Source of the DNA: Batkoa obscura
Lineage: Eukaryota > Entomophthoromycota > Entomophthoromycetes > Entomophthorales > Batkoaceae
Length of the DNA stretch: 64,000 nt
Assembly: GCA_030770535.1 (NCBI GenBank)
Contig: JASVEC010000008.1
Location: forward strand, 930,001 to 994,000
Direction: 5' to 3'
The position numbers were made by a program, and so were the translations under genes. The stretch's first letter is position 1, and every line of letters starts with the position of its first letter. The notes beneath the pieces are model-generated. The model saw nothing but the letters and a program-made list of their open reading frames with translations. It made no database searches and was not told where the DNA came from. Below are positions 24,244 through 34,927 of this stretch, one piece after another.

Positions 24244-24338
24244 GGGGTGCTTTTTTTGGTTTCATCACTTTTCCATTTTTAAGCATCACCTGAGTAGAAA
24301 AATTGTCAGTAAAATTCCTAAACAAAAAATACATCCAC
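24244..24338 (-). repeat. Family 1 MITE-like element, copy 2
   Basis: Begins GGGGTGCTTTTTTTGGTTTC and ends AACAAAAAATACATCC. Orientation is opposite to copy 1. It lies in the promoter region of the Yaf9 gene. Confidence 0.85.
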
Positions 24339-24607
24339 ATGTTTTTTATTTTAGTATTTAACTAGAAACTTTTGTAAATTTTCTGCTACACGACAAATAG
24401 ACAAAATTATGAAGTAGAAAAAGACATTTTCATATACTGCTTAATAATAAACGCTACTTTGTCATTAATTAAATTCTATTATTTAGCTTTAGGTTGAATT
24501 TTTAGATTTTTTATATTGTGTAATATAAATAAAGTTATTATATAGTAATACTAATAAAAGTTACAAGACAAAGTAATATACAATATATTTTAATAAAATA
24601 AACAAAG

Positions 24608-25021
24608 TTAATAATAGTTTAACTTTTGGATATAAAAAGGCATCAACTCAAGAGCAATCCCACGAGCAGCTACCATACAGTGTTCTCTTTCATAACAAGA
24701 TAAAAAGGCAGAGTGATATCTACATAACAAATAATATAACTCGTTGAATTTAAAGTATTTAAACTGATATTTGGGATCTAAAGTGCAATTATACTTAAAA
24801 AAATTGGAATCTCTTATGAATTTTAATTTGCTTAAAAGAGCACTGCCATCAGTTCTTCCCATCACATTACGTTGATGGTTTACTTGTACTTGGACATTGT
24901 GTAAACTATTTACTTCTTCTTCCTCTTCCTCTTCTTCAGTTTGGAATGGATCCAAGATATTGAATTTTTTTTCGCCTCTTGATCTGACAAAGTTATTATC
25001 TTGAGCTAAATAGTAATTCAT
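24608..25021 (-). CDS. Orphan protein with an acidic run
   Basis: Single-exon frame of 137 residues that I do not recognise. An eight-Glu run (FQTEEEEEEEEVN) divides a basic N-terminus from a cysteine- and aromatic-rich second half (ELYYLLCRYHSAFLSCYERE, then HCMVAARGIALELMPFYI). The second half looks like two or three amphipathic helices and is compositionally unlike random AT-rich sequence, which is why I keep it. No signal peptide. It may have further exons. Function unknown. Confidence 0.5.
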   Translation of the reverse strand: MNYYLAQDNNFVRSRGEKKFNILDPFQTEEEEEEEEVNSLHNVQVQVNHQRNVMGRTDGSALLSKLKFIRDSNFFKYNCTLDPKYQFKYFKFNELYYLLCRYHSAFLSCYEREHCMVAARGIALELMPFYIQKLNYY

Positions 25022-25191
25022 TATTAAAAATTATTATTAAAAATTCTTTTTAATATATTTATAATTTTATTTACTACGTAATCTAAACTTGTATTTTTAT
25101 AAAATGACTGTTTTTATGGTAAGCCAATTAGAAAAAGGTATCATTTAAAGTAAATTAGATTTAAAAAAATTGAAAAAAAAATTGCATTTTT

Positions 25192-25840
25192 ATGATGGAT
25201 AAACGTGCGAAATTAGAAGCCTTAGCAAAGAAGAAGAGAGAAGAAAGGGAGGAGGCTGAAAGAGCCAAAAAACAAACTAAAAAACCCAAACAAACTGAAA
25301 GTGAGTAATGCAAGACAATAAATTAAATTGATTTATAGATTTTTAGGAAGTAAACCAATAGTCAAAAAGCCTGAAAAAAGTGACTATAAAGTAATAGAAA
25401 GGCCAAGCGGTAAGCGTTATTCTATTTTAGATGATAAATTTTAAATTTGCCCAGGTATAAAAAGACCTACCCCAATACCTAAAAATAGGGTATTTGAAAG
25501 GGTGAAACCAAACTCAGAAGCTTTACAAAAGCCATTATTTGGGAGACAGAATGAAGACACATATGACGAAGGAGATGGGTTTGTAGTTGACAGTGAAGAC
25601 GAGGAAGGAGAAGAGGAAGATGATTTCGGTGAAGAAAGTGAAGAGTCTCCAAGACCAAAAAAGAAGGGTAAAAAAGTTAAAGAGGTAACTAAAAAGAAAA
25701 AGAAGAGTCAACATTCTGATAGCGATGAAGGCTCAGATAATATCGATGAAGAAATCACATTAGAGGATGAGTTAGAGGATTTAGATACCTCCGTAATTAT
25801 CAAGTCTGGGCCTGGTAGACGTACTCGCTCATCAAGATAA
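25192..25840 (+). CDS. Acidic/basic low-complexity nuclear-type protein
   Basis: Three exons: 25192 to about 25301, about 25347-25409 and about 25456-25840. Splice phases agree across both introns. The N-terminus is a charged helix (LEALAKKKREEREEAERAKK). The middle carries a Pro-rich segment (GIKRPTPIPKNRVFERVKP) and DTYDEGDGFVVDSEDEE, followed by alternating acidic and Lys-rich blocks (PRPKKKGKKVKEVTKKKKKS). It ends GPGRRTRSSR. Composition resembles histone-binding or chromatin proteins, but I see no definite family domain. SPT2 was considered and not supported. Confidence 0.6.
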
Positions 25841-27441
25841 GTCATCCTAATCTATTTTTTAGTTCCGAACCAATTTAAAAGTTTAGGCAAAATAAGTATG
25901 TTTTTATTTTTGTGCTTTATGTTTTTTATGCTATAAATGTCTTATAAGGATCAAGCAGTTTGGCTAAATCATTAAAATTCATGTTTAATACTTAAAAACA
26001 TTAAATAAAAATTAATTATAGATGAACTAGAATAATTTTAAATTAAAACAAATTAGAATTTATAGTAAAAGATGATAGAGTACATTAAAATAAGACAATA
26101 TCAAATATAAATGTAAAATATGAATTTATATATATTTATTTATTGAAAAAAGTACCAATATTTTATAATAAAAAATGAATTGAAAAATTGTTACAAAAAT
26201 TTAAAATAGAAAAAGTATGTATTACGTGCTAATTTTAAACATTAGTATTTTTATCACTATTTACATATTACAACTTTGATATAATTCAATAAACTGCTCC
26301 AGGTCTAAAGTTTTTTTTACTAAATAAACAATTGTTTAATTATTTTAGAAATCATACTACTCAGACAATTCCGTGTATGAAAACATGCTCAATATAATAT
26401 TACTATTACTGTTTATTTTAAAAAATTATGGACTAATTATTATGCAGATTTTGCACATTGTTCCTTATGATTTTAGAATAATACTTAAACTAGGGGTATA
26501 AAGATTATTAAATGTTAAAAAGATATTTTAGATAAAATTTCAACACTCAAAGTGCTGAGAGAAATGATCAGGATGGGATTCGAACCCACGCCTCCGAAGA
26601 GACCGCGGCCTTAACACGGCGCCTTAGACCAACTCGGCCACCTGATCTTACTGCTAATTCGAGATTAAAAATTATTTATTAATCCACTTTTTATAATCTT
26701 ATTTATTAGACCTATTCTTTAATATCTAAGTAAAACTGGTTGTATTTAAGTCATTTATTGTTTTAATTTGTTGTTGACTTCCCTTATATGAATTTAGTGA
26801 TTTTAGTAAAGTTATTATTATTAGCTTCACATAAGACATCAGGATTAAATTTAAATAGACAGAAAAATATCTTTACCTAATTTTATAAAAATGGTTTGAT
26901 TCATTAAAGCTATTCAATTTCAAATATGTGCTGTATAGCTAATATTTATAGTTGGCAGTTAGTATTATTGCACTGATTCGAAGCTTGGGGCTTAAATTTT
27001 ATTAAATGAACAGTTGAACAGCGCACACTTGAATTTATTCAGCTATAAAATTTTTAATTTACTCAAATTTTATCATTTAGTTTTAAGCTTAAATAGTTAA
27101 AATTGTCGGAATTAAGCTAGTTTCCGAAGCTTATAAGTATCCCATCGACCATGTACTTTTAACAGTGAGCATAATATATTTATTACAATTGTAATTAAAT
27201 AATAGAGTATATAAGTAGAATAACTAATCCACTTTATTATTTATTCATCATTTAGAATAAATTTACATCATAAAAATGGTATTTAAGATACAAATAATCT
27301 TTTTAATAATAAAATAAATGGTCAATACCAAGACGTAGTGCCAAGAGTAAGCATCATCCATTAATGCATGCTATATATACCTTAGAAATAAATAGGTTGT
27401 CTAAACATACTATTCAAATAACAATACAAGTTTAATCTCAT
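25841..27441. other. Intergenic spacer carrying a tRNA gene
   Basis: About 1.6 kb, AT-rich. The only supported feature is the tRNA-Leu gene at 26566-26647. Just upstream of the next gene is ATGCATGCTATATATACC (about 27364-27381), a possible TATA region for it. Confidence 0.45.
26566..26647 (-). tRNA. tRNA-Leu (anticodon AAG)
   Basis: 82 nt, class II with a long variable arm, no intron and no encoded CCA. The acceptor stem GATCAGG pairs with CCTGATC. The D arm is GCCGAGTTGGTCTAAGGC. The anticodon stem CCGTG pairs with CGCGG around the loop TTAAGGC, giving AAG (reads CUU, and CUC after inosine modification). The T arm is GTGGGTTCGAATCCCAT. A-box and B-box consensus (TGGCCGAGTTGG, GGTTCGAATCC) are intact, as expected for RNA polymerase III. 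Confidence 0.97.
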
Positions 27442-28041
27442 ATGAAATTATTTAACACAATTGTCTTATTAACCAGCGCCGTCTATTGCTCCAAAGAAGT
27501 TTATGATGGAGACTTTAATCAACCATTGCCTCCTAAACTCTATGAAGAATTTTCCGCTAATTACATGCAACATAAATGGAATAGCATTAATATGAGCCAT
27601 GTGTCTGCTGGGATGATTTATCATTCTTATAAAGATAAAAAAATCCGGGTTGATGGTGCTAATGAAGGAGGAGTATTGATGAGTTCATCCTTTGATTTTG
27701 CTAATGTTACTAGCGAAGGCGTTAGTAATCGAATTGTGGAATTAGGAAAGAAGGATGATCAATATTATCGTATTCCAATTCCAGCTTTTCCATTAGTTGA
27801 TCCATCATTACTTATTACTAATAATGCAATATTTACAGGCTATGGTATGGATGAGTTGTACGGGAAAGTCGAACAATGGAATGTAATTAAGGATAGCCTT
27901 AATATCCAATTTTTCATTAAAGATAAGAAATTTGTACGCTATGACTTTTGGTCAGAATACAATCGCACTTATACTACTACTCGATTCTTCAATATTAGGT
28001 ATAACGTACCTTCAAGTGTTTTTAAATATAGTACAAATTAA
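27442..28041 (+). CDS. Secreted orphan protein (possibly ependymin/LVN1.2-like fold)
   Basis: Single exon, 199 residues. The N-terminus MKLFNTIVLLTSAVYCS is a clear signal peptide, with cleavage probably near residue 16-17. The mature part has sequons NMS, NVT and NRT and only one Cys, which falls in the leader region. Blocks such as PLPPKLYEEFSANYM, SAGMIYHSYKDKKIRVDG and QFFIKDKKFVRYDFWSEYN recall the alternating beta-strand pattern of LolA/ependymin/LVN1.2-like secreted proteins. That link is a weak impression. No catalytic motif seen. A secreted or wall-associated protein is the safe statement. Confidence 0.7.
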   Translation: MKLFNTIVLLTSAVYCSKEVYDGDFNQPLPPKLYEEFSANYMQHKWNSINMSHVSAGMIYHSYKDKKIRVDGANEGGVLMSSSFDFANVTSEGVSNRIVELGKKDDQYYRIPIPAFPLVDPSLLITNNAIFTGYGMDELYGKVEQWNVIKDSLNIQFFIKDKKFVRYDFWSEYNRTYTTTRFFNIRYNVPSSVFKYSTN

Positions 28042-30084
28042 TAAAATCATTAATTAGATGTTGGCTTATTTTACTATTTCAGATTTATTATTTTATAATT
28101 GAACTACTTATACAGTATTTTCAACCGATTATAGCTATCTCAAAAAAAATGCTTGAAGCTGTTGTAAAAAAACTTTAACAATAAACATCAGCAAAAATAA
28201 GCAAAATATAAAATATACGTATATGATTGGTTTTTATAGTTAAACCTAGATAAGTTCCATTACTTTATTCTATATTTTGTTTATTTTCTTTTTTAATTAT
28301 TATTGGAAAAGTTTAATTACAGCTTATTCAAAATTTTTTAGGGAATTATTAAAATCATGGTGCTTTTTTGCTAACTTCACTGCAAAGTTTATTCCAGCCA
28401 ATCAAATACCTAGATTCGATCATCGAAATTAAGCTACTAAAATGGGAAATGGTTTTTGAATTGTTTCAACACACACGCTTTGGTAAAAATTTTACACTAA
28501 ATGATTAGAATTTATTTTTTAACAGATAGGGATGTATTTTTTGTTTAAGAATTTTACTGACAATTTTTCTACTCAGATGATGCTTAAAAATGGAAAAATG
28601 ATGAAACTAAAAAAAGCATCCCCAGGTTTTCATTAAACTTTGTAAGCAAGAATCGCTTTTTTAGTTGTATAAAAACTTTTAATATAGTACCTTATCTTAA
28701 ATATTTAAACTAATTAACAATTTCAATTAATATATTTAATATATGGTAATATTCTTTATTTAAATTAAGTTAAATCGAAATTTTTTCAATTTAAATAATT
28801 TTTTGTTAAAAAACAAAAATATTTAACATAGTTTTAAATTATTATTATTATTTATATTTTAAATTAATGGAATTTCTATTAAATTTAATAGAAATTGCTA
28901 GATTAGCAAGGCTTTTACTACCATAACCTATATATTGATATTAATTAAAGTTACAATATATAAATAAGTACTTGTTTTTATAAAACTTTATTAAAAAATA
29001 TTTATTATTGGCTGTTTTATAGCTAACATTGTGGATTTACTATTAAATAAATAAATAATTTTAATGTTATGATTACATTATTAATATACCACTAAGTTAA
29101 TAAATAGCTACATAGAAGGGAGTAGTTAGTCCCAAAATTACAATTAGTCACTGTGAAATATCGCTTCATTAGCTCTAGGATTGATTATAATATAATAATC
29201 AATTCAGAGTTCATTATATAGATTTGCTGTGAGAATTGCTACCACTTGATCACGAAGAACTTATTGTTCACGTTTTAATGTCCATACTTGGCAACTGTAA
29301 TAAGGAATAACTGTTATAATGTTCCTTATATATAGCCGCCCAGTTGGAGTATAAAAGAGATTCTTCAACATGATAACCCGAGGCTTTTTAACTGAATTAC
29401 TCCCTGATATCGTAACATCAATAAAGTCACTAAGTCTTTCTGACAACATCTTATATAGATTTTACGGTATTATCTTCCATTATATTTGTTTTACATAATT
29501 CGTAGCTTATTACGTACTATTTCTATTAAGTTAAGTCTATCTTAGTTACATAAACTAAGACCCTTCGACTCAAGGCAAATTAATTAAGCAAGAGTAGCTT
29601 TTAACTTCGACCACTAAGTATCAACTTTCACACTTTTAATTATTTTCAAATAATTATAATGATTCTTATTTATATTAAATCCAAAGCTTTTAGATTTATT
29701 AAAAAACATAAAGTTATAGTTGATAATAATGCTACTTGTTAGTTTTTGTTTTTTGTCTTCTGTTTCCTTTAAAGCATTAATTATATATTGCTTGATTAAG
29801 CTTATTATTATCAATAATAATTTTTAGTAATTTCTTTTTTATTGTTATTATAAAATTTTATAAATTTTAAATTATTGTAAATAACTATTAAAATTAACTT
29901 AAATAAATTACAATGTTTATATAGTATGCTTTTTTTATTATATTAAAATTCTAAATGATTTATTGTAACTAGTGCAGAAAGTTATTATTCTTATATTAAG
30001 AAAGTATATAATAAACATAAAAAGAGGCCCTTTATTAATTTTATTATCCTATTTTTATAAATATCATCGTATTGCTATTGCAAA
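28042..30084. other. Gene-poor stretch
   Basis: About 2 kb with one family 1 repeat (28529-28623) and no supported gene. Short frames around 29261-29449 and 29614-29814 (minus) show no convincing homology. Confidence 0.45.
28529..28623 (+). repeat. Family 1 MITE-like element, copy 3
   Basis: Begins GGGATGTATTTTTTGTTTAA and ends AACTAAAAAAAGCATCCCC. Same orientation as copy 1, with the interior conserved. Located in a gene-poor stretch. Confidence 0.88.
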
Positions 30085-31143
30085 ATGGAGATATTTTCTT
30101 TAATTATTTCTTCGTTGCAAGCATTTATACAAGTAGCCTGTGTTTTTTTGTTTGGCTTCATATTAATGAGAAGAGGTATACTTGATAAAGTGATTCATAA
30201 AGTAAGTTTCAATAATAAAAGTTTATTAGTACAATGCGCTAAGAATCGAATTATAGGGATTATCAAAAATTTTAGGTTTACCTGAGCCTATGCGCAAATT
30301 TGTTACCTTAGCCTCTATTACCCCGAATAGTAACTCTTTACCAATATCTTTGATTCAAAGTATAATTGTTAGCTCCGCTGCTAATCTTCTTCTTCGCGGT
30401 GAAAACGACACCTTAAAAGAGATGGAGGCGAGAGGAATTGCGTATATTGTTTTATTTGCTGCATTTTCTAATGTCCTAGGATGGAGTTGTGGTGTTGCTT
30501 TAATTCAAAATCCAGAAGATAAAGCATGTGATACTATCGAAGATGGAAAAATAACGACGATATAGTTTATACTAAACCACCGCACTTATTTGAGAGTAAA
30601 CCTCAAAGTATTCCATTTTATCAGAGATTTACAAATTTTATTAGGCCAGTATTCTCAAGCATTTATAACTTTTTTAATCCACCCTTAGTTGCAATTTTCG
30701 CTGCTTTATTGGTCGGGTCTATTCCTCAGCTTAAAGGATTGTTATACGGCCCATCATCTATATTCGGAGCTGCTATCCCTGTTGTTCTTATTGGGCTAGG
30801 ATCCAATATGTATATGTTATTATAAGGATCTAAAATTGTAAATATCCGAGTTGTTAGTTTAGTTATTGTAATTCGATTTTTGTTGGGACCATTAGTAGTC
30901 ATAGGTTTACTTATTTTAGCAAAACCATGGTTCTACCTAGATCATGACCCAGTATTCATATTAGCTATGACGATAGTAGTGTCTACCCCAACAGCTATCA
31001 GCTTATTGAATATTTGTCAATCCGTTAACAAGTTTGAAGAAGAAATGTCCATGCCACTTTTGTACTCGTATATACTTTGTCTTCCTATCATGACCTTATT
31101 GGTTACCCTTTATTTATACATTATTCAAAATTTATGGTTTTAA
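30085..31143 (+). pseudogene. Decayed AEC (auxin efflux carrier)-family transporter
   Basis: AEC proteins are ten-helix membrane carriers. Pieces of the fungal family are present in order. The first helix is ACVFLFGFILMRRGILDKVI at 30130-30200. A central block is KFVTLASITPNSNSLPISL then ARGIAYIVLFAAFSNVLGW. Next come PPLVAIFAALLVGSIPQL and AAIPVVLIGLGSNMYML, and the C-terminal helices follow to 31143. However, the roughly 60 residues expected between helix 1 and the central block are missing. The frame shifts near 30545-30570 unless an unusually short 38-bp intron (GTGATA...ATAG) is used. A TAA (about 30823-30825) interrupts the frame after the MYMLL segment. I therefore call it a recently decayed gene; a misassembled or heavily spliced functional gene is less likely. 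Confidence 0.65.
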
Positions 31144-31236
31144 TAATCATAACAATTTTTCATTTCACTTATATCGAATTTATAATAAATGATTATTATA
31201 AGCACTATATTTTGAATTAAATTTGATATTTCATTT

Positions 31237-31332
31237 GGGGATGTATTTTTTATTTAATTTTACTGACAATCTTTCTGCTCAAATAACGCTTAAAAAATGG
31301 AAAAAGTAATGAAACTAAAAAAAAACAGTCTC
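31237..31332 (+). repeat. Family 1 MITE-like element, copy 4
   Basis: Begins GGGGATGTATTTTTTATTTA with a slightly shortened left arm. The interior TACTGACAATCTTTCTGCTC is typical. The right end is degraded (AAACAGTCTC). It lies about 95 bp past the AEC pseudogene. Confidence 0.83.
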
Positions 31333-31531
31333 ATTTTTTATTGTTATTAATTTTGTAGTTGTCACTAAACATAAAAATTTGAACAGTATTAGTTTAGCCA
31401 AGTAAAAACATGCTTATAAATTTTACTACCAGCCTGATAGGCTAAATTTTTTGAGAAATGAAAATTAGAATGAAGCTTCAATTTCACCAACTTTCATTTT
31501 CTATCTATTTAACAAATAAATTAAACAAACC

Positions 31532-32184
31532 ATGATCATACAAGGCGCAAACGCCTATTGGAACAAAGTATTAGGCTCAAACCAGGAAGACATCAAAGAT
31601 TTTACTCAATTACTGAGTCGAATGCATGCCGCAAGGAAAGAAGTTGAAAGGAACGTAGATGCTTATATTCAAAAAAAAGATGTTAAACAGCAGTTTAAAG
31701 GAGGGAAGACTGTTAACTCAACAATGATTACTAACAATAAAAACAGGTAAGTGTTAAAATTCATATATCCATGTAACAATGCATTAATTTATATTTCATT
31801 AGTTTTGGTCTAGGAATGACTTTAGAAGAATTCAAGAAGAAAAAGGCAACTCAAAATAATACTAAAGCTCAAGTTGAACAAGAAAAATTAAATAATTTAA
31901 AACGAATTGTTGAAGACAAAGAAGATAGTAAATATAACAAACCAAAAAATGAAACTTTAAAGACTAATGGTACACCTACAATCAATAATAATAAAAAGAA
32001 CAAATTGAAAAGGTCAGTTAACGATGGAAGAGAGCTACAAGAGTTTTACTTTAGCAACACAAATCAACATAACAATAAAGCAGATTCGGATGGAAAATAC
32101 GTGAGAGTGAAAGCAAATAAGAAAAAGAAAAAGGCAAATGGTGTTAACAGTGGTAGTCAAGTAACAGAACAAACTAATTTATAA
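31532..32184 (+). CDS. Small Lys/Asn-rich orphan protein
   Basis: Two exons, 31532-31746 and about 31802-32184, joined through a GTAAGT...ATTAG intron to about 199 residues. The first 55 residues form a predicted helical region (NAYWNKVLGSNQEDIKDFTQ, then LLSRMHAARKEVERNVDAY). The junction gives SFGLGMTLEEFKKKKATQ, which looks like a short conserved box. The rest is low complexity and basic, ending KANKKKKKANG. No signal peptide or membrane segment. I do not recognise the family; nuclear location is suggested only by composition. Confidence 0.6.
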
Positions 32185-32302
32185 TACAATAAACATTTCT
32201 TTAATATACATACATTCTTTAACTTCACTGAAATACTAATACTTTAAAAAATTTATAATAAAATTTAAATTAAATAATTATCATTTTTATTTGCAAAATA
32301 AC

Positions 32303-32897
32303 TTAGTAGAAATAACCAAGAATTTTACCACCAGTGTGCTTACGACGAGCTTCTTCGTGGTCCATAATACCGGCAGAAGTAGTAAGTACAATATAACCTA
32401 CGGAACGGGAAGGAAGTAAATCAGTAATCCATTTTTCAATTTCAGTGATTTGAATGTTGAAACGTGGGGAGATAACACCACATTTGTTAAGACGGCCATT
32501 AAGTTGGATAACTAATTTACCGGAACGATGGTCATCGATCTCTTCGAATTCCTCAATGTAGCCTAAATTATGAATTAATATTTGTCATCTAATAAAAATT
32601 GCATAATTTAAAACTAATATAAAAACTACAAATATCCCTACTAGAATATTAATTTGCCAAAGGCTAAAAGAAAAAGTAGGTGGAAACCTCTTATCATAAA
32701 GATAAAAGAATTACTTTCTCCAGTTATGCTTTGGTTGAACTTCATTAAGTAAATAAAAACTTACCATGCTTTTGCATAACGGTTAAGAATTTGATGATAA
32801 CCTTGGAGGTTGGACGAACGAGAACTTGACGTTTTCCTTTCTTTTCAGCGTTGCTGATAGATTTAAGACAATCGTGTAATACGGAAATTCTGACCAT
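32303..32897 (-). CDS. RPS22: 40S ribosomal protein uS8 (Rps22/RPS15A)
   Basis: Exons 32765-32897 and 32303-32562 encode exactly 130 residues, the family length. It starts [20 protein letters not shown], continues [20 protein letters not shown], and ends [11 protein letters not shown]. It binds helix regions of 18S rRNA in the small-subunit platform. The single intron is 202 bp (32563-32764), about four times the usual length in this window, and may house a small RNA. A strong coding bias and shared start context fit a highly expressed gene. Confidence 0.97.
32563..32764 (-). ncRNA. Long Rps22 intron, candidate snoRNA host
   Basis: On the minus strand the intron contains CCAAAGC (about 32727-32733) and, about 70 nt on, GCCTTTGG, which can form a stem. 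This is followed by CAAATTAATA, which contains an ANANNA H-box-like string. A clear second hairpin and an ACA box are not obvious. In yeast the RPS22B intron hosts the H/ACA snoRNA snR44, so the position is suggestive. Treat as a hypothesis. Confidence 0.25.
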
Positions 32898-33865
32898 TTT
32901 TTATATAGCACTACTAATCGATTTGTTAATATTCTTGTTCATTAAACTAAATAGAGTGTCGCAATAAAAATAAATAACAGTTTATAATGGTATGCGATTC
33001 TATATAGTTGTTATTAGCTTATGTAACACAAACTAATAACTTATTCAAAGGTATCTTTGCCAAGATTTCTTGAATAATAATACAAGTTCACCATAAATTA
33101 GAGTTCATCTTTCCATTTAAACGTATTCGAGTTTATATTTTAATAGTAATATAAACTTACCCTTAAGCAAGAGAGGTTATTAAAGTAAAAGGAGGATTTT
33201 TTTATAGATTTTCAGTTTTACTAGTAGCTTTCGCTGTTTTAATGAAAATTTTTAATCCCCTGCTTTTATTTGTCAAAGTTTTTTTTTGCATAATTTCTGC
33301 ACTCGTTTTTCTGGATTTCGAGCTTAATATTTATGGGATTTGTTAGGATTTTTTAAAAGTTCTTGTAGCTTTTTCTCAAAAAGCAGAAAGCTATTGGTTG
33401 CAATTGGATTTTTAAAATTATAGACGTTTCTGTCTTGCTAAATCTTGCTGAAATCTAGAAAGTGCAGTAAACATTTTAACTGTTGCACCTCTATACCCCT
33501 ACTGGTTTTCCCTGCTGAAGTCGCTTTAGATGCTTTGAAAAAACTTAGTAACTTTTTCAATATTTTTTATCAGTTTATCAATAAATGTTTAAAGCAGCAT
33601 TACTTAAAAAATTAGGCTTTAATATTTTTATGAGAATAGATTAAAATCAGCTATTCAAAACACTATTAAAATAAGGTATATTTAAATTAAACTGATTCAA
33701 TTTTTTAAAAATTTAAAAATTACTTGCCATTTTTAGTAATATATTAAAATTATAGTTTATTAACATTCTAATATGTTAGCAACTTAAAAATGAAAATAAG
33801 TAGATTAGTAAAAGAGATCATGTTAAAAAAGAACGTTATTTTATTAAATATGGTCCATCAATAAA
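32898..33865. other. Intergenic spacer
   Basis: Upstream region of Rps22 and downstream region of the quinone oxidoreductase gene. Contains short pyrimidine tracts. No gene or repeat family member recognised. Confidence 0.45.
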
Positions 33866-34927
33866 CTAAGGAATGAGTATTAATTTACCAGTAGATTTAC
33901 GACCTTCCAATTCACTATGAGCGTCAGCAACTTGTTTCAAAGGGAAAGTTTTGATATTAAAAATCTCTACTTTTTTATCAGCGAAAAGTTTGAATAGTTC
34001 CTTGTTGTATTTATCAAATGAATCATCTTCAGTAAAAAAGCTGAATAAAGAAGTACGCATAAGCTTAACACTTTTAGGTGTTAATTTAAATATATCAACT
34101 GGTGGTACTTTACCAGAGGCATTTCCAAAAGACACAAAGGTGGCTAGATGCCCACATGATTTCAAACTTCCTTCAAATGTATCTTTACCCACACCATCAA
34201 AGACAGCTTGTACACCTTTACCGTTAGTAATTTCTAATACTTTTTCAGCAAAATCTTCTTTGCTATATAAAATAGCATGGTCGGCACCAGCTTTCTTTAC
34301 TAATTCTGCCTTTGCTTCAGTTGATACGGTTCCGATTACTTTAGCTCCAAAATGTTTGCTCAATTGAATTAAAAGTAAACCAACACCACCGGCAGCTGCA
34401 TGGACTAATACGGTATCTCCCTTCTTTACTTGGTAAGACTCAGTTACCATAGTGTATGCGGTAAGACCTTGTAAGGGAATAGAAGCAGCAACTTCAAAGT
34501 CTAAGTTATCTGGAACAATGGAAGCTAAATTTTGTGGCACTGGGGTATAATTAGCATAAGAACCTTGGGTCATGTAAGCTACTCTATCCCCTTTCTTAAA
34601 TTTTGTTACTTTGCTTCCTACTTCTTCTACTACACCAGCACCCTCTCTTCCAAGTACAAATGGTAGTTGAATTGGATATAAACCACTACGTTGATAAGTA
34701 TCAATAAAGTTGATACCAATTGCCTTATTGTTAACTAAAATTTGATCGTCTTTAATTTGTGGCTTTTGTGCTTCTTTATAATCTAAAACTTCAACACCTC
34801 CATTTTTTGTTAATTCAATAGCGTAGCTCATTTTTGATATTTTTCTTGTTGTTTGTTTAAAAATTTGATAAAGTGGAGTATTTATATATCTTTTGGATAA
34901 TAAAATTGTTGGAGTTAATCTTAACAT
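33866..34927 (-). CDS. ZTA1: NADPH:quinone oxidoreductase, zeta-crystallin/Zta1 type
   Basis: A zinc-free medium-chain dehydrogenase/reductase that reduces quinones by one electron using NADPH. Intron-less, 353 residues. The catalytic domain contains GINFIDTYQRSGLYPIQLPF and LGREGAGVVEEVG. The nucleotide site is VLVHAAAGGVGLLLIQLSK. The C-terminus is HSELEGRKSTGKLILIP. The first 32 residues are basic with few acids and look like a mitochondrial presequence. An internal Met at residue 33 (MSYAIELTKNGG) aligns with the start of cytosolic relatives, so two isoforms from alternative starts are possible. No zinc ligands are present, as expected. Confidence 0.93.
   Translation of the reverse strand: MLRLTPTILLSKRYINTPLYQIFKQTTRKISKMSYAIELTKNGGVEVLDYKEAQKPQIKDDQILVNNKAIGINFIDTYQRSGLYPIQLPFVLGREGAGVVEEVGSKVTKFKKGDRVAYMTQGSYANYTPVPQNLASIVPDNLDFEVAASIPLQGLTAYTMVTESYQVKKGDTVLVHAAAGGVGLLLIQLSKHFGAKVIGTVSTEAKAELVKKAGADHAILYSKEDFAEKVLEITNGKGVQAVFDGVGKDTFEGSLKSCGHLATFVSFGNASGKVPPVDIFKLTPKSVKLMRTSLFSFFTEDDSFDKYNKELFKLFADKKVEIFNIKTFPLKQVADAHSELEGRKSTGKLILIP

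Noticed and set aside
25192-25840. SPT2 histone chaperone
   Set aside because: Acidic runs and a charged N-terminal helix suggested it, but no SPT2 C-terminal domain sequence is present. Left as an unassigned acidic/basic protein.
29261-29449. Short minus-strand frame with a faint retroelement-like look
   Set aside because: A GS..V..P.V..LKNLFYTP pattern vaguely recalls a Ty1/copia pol region, but it is short, isolated and without terminal repeats. Not enough to name an element.
33951-34367. Plus-strand 138-codon frame
   Set aside because: Antisense shadow of the quinone oxidoreductase gene.
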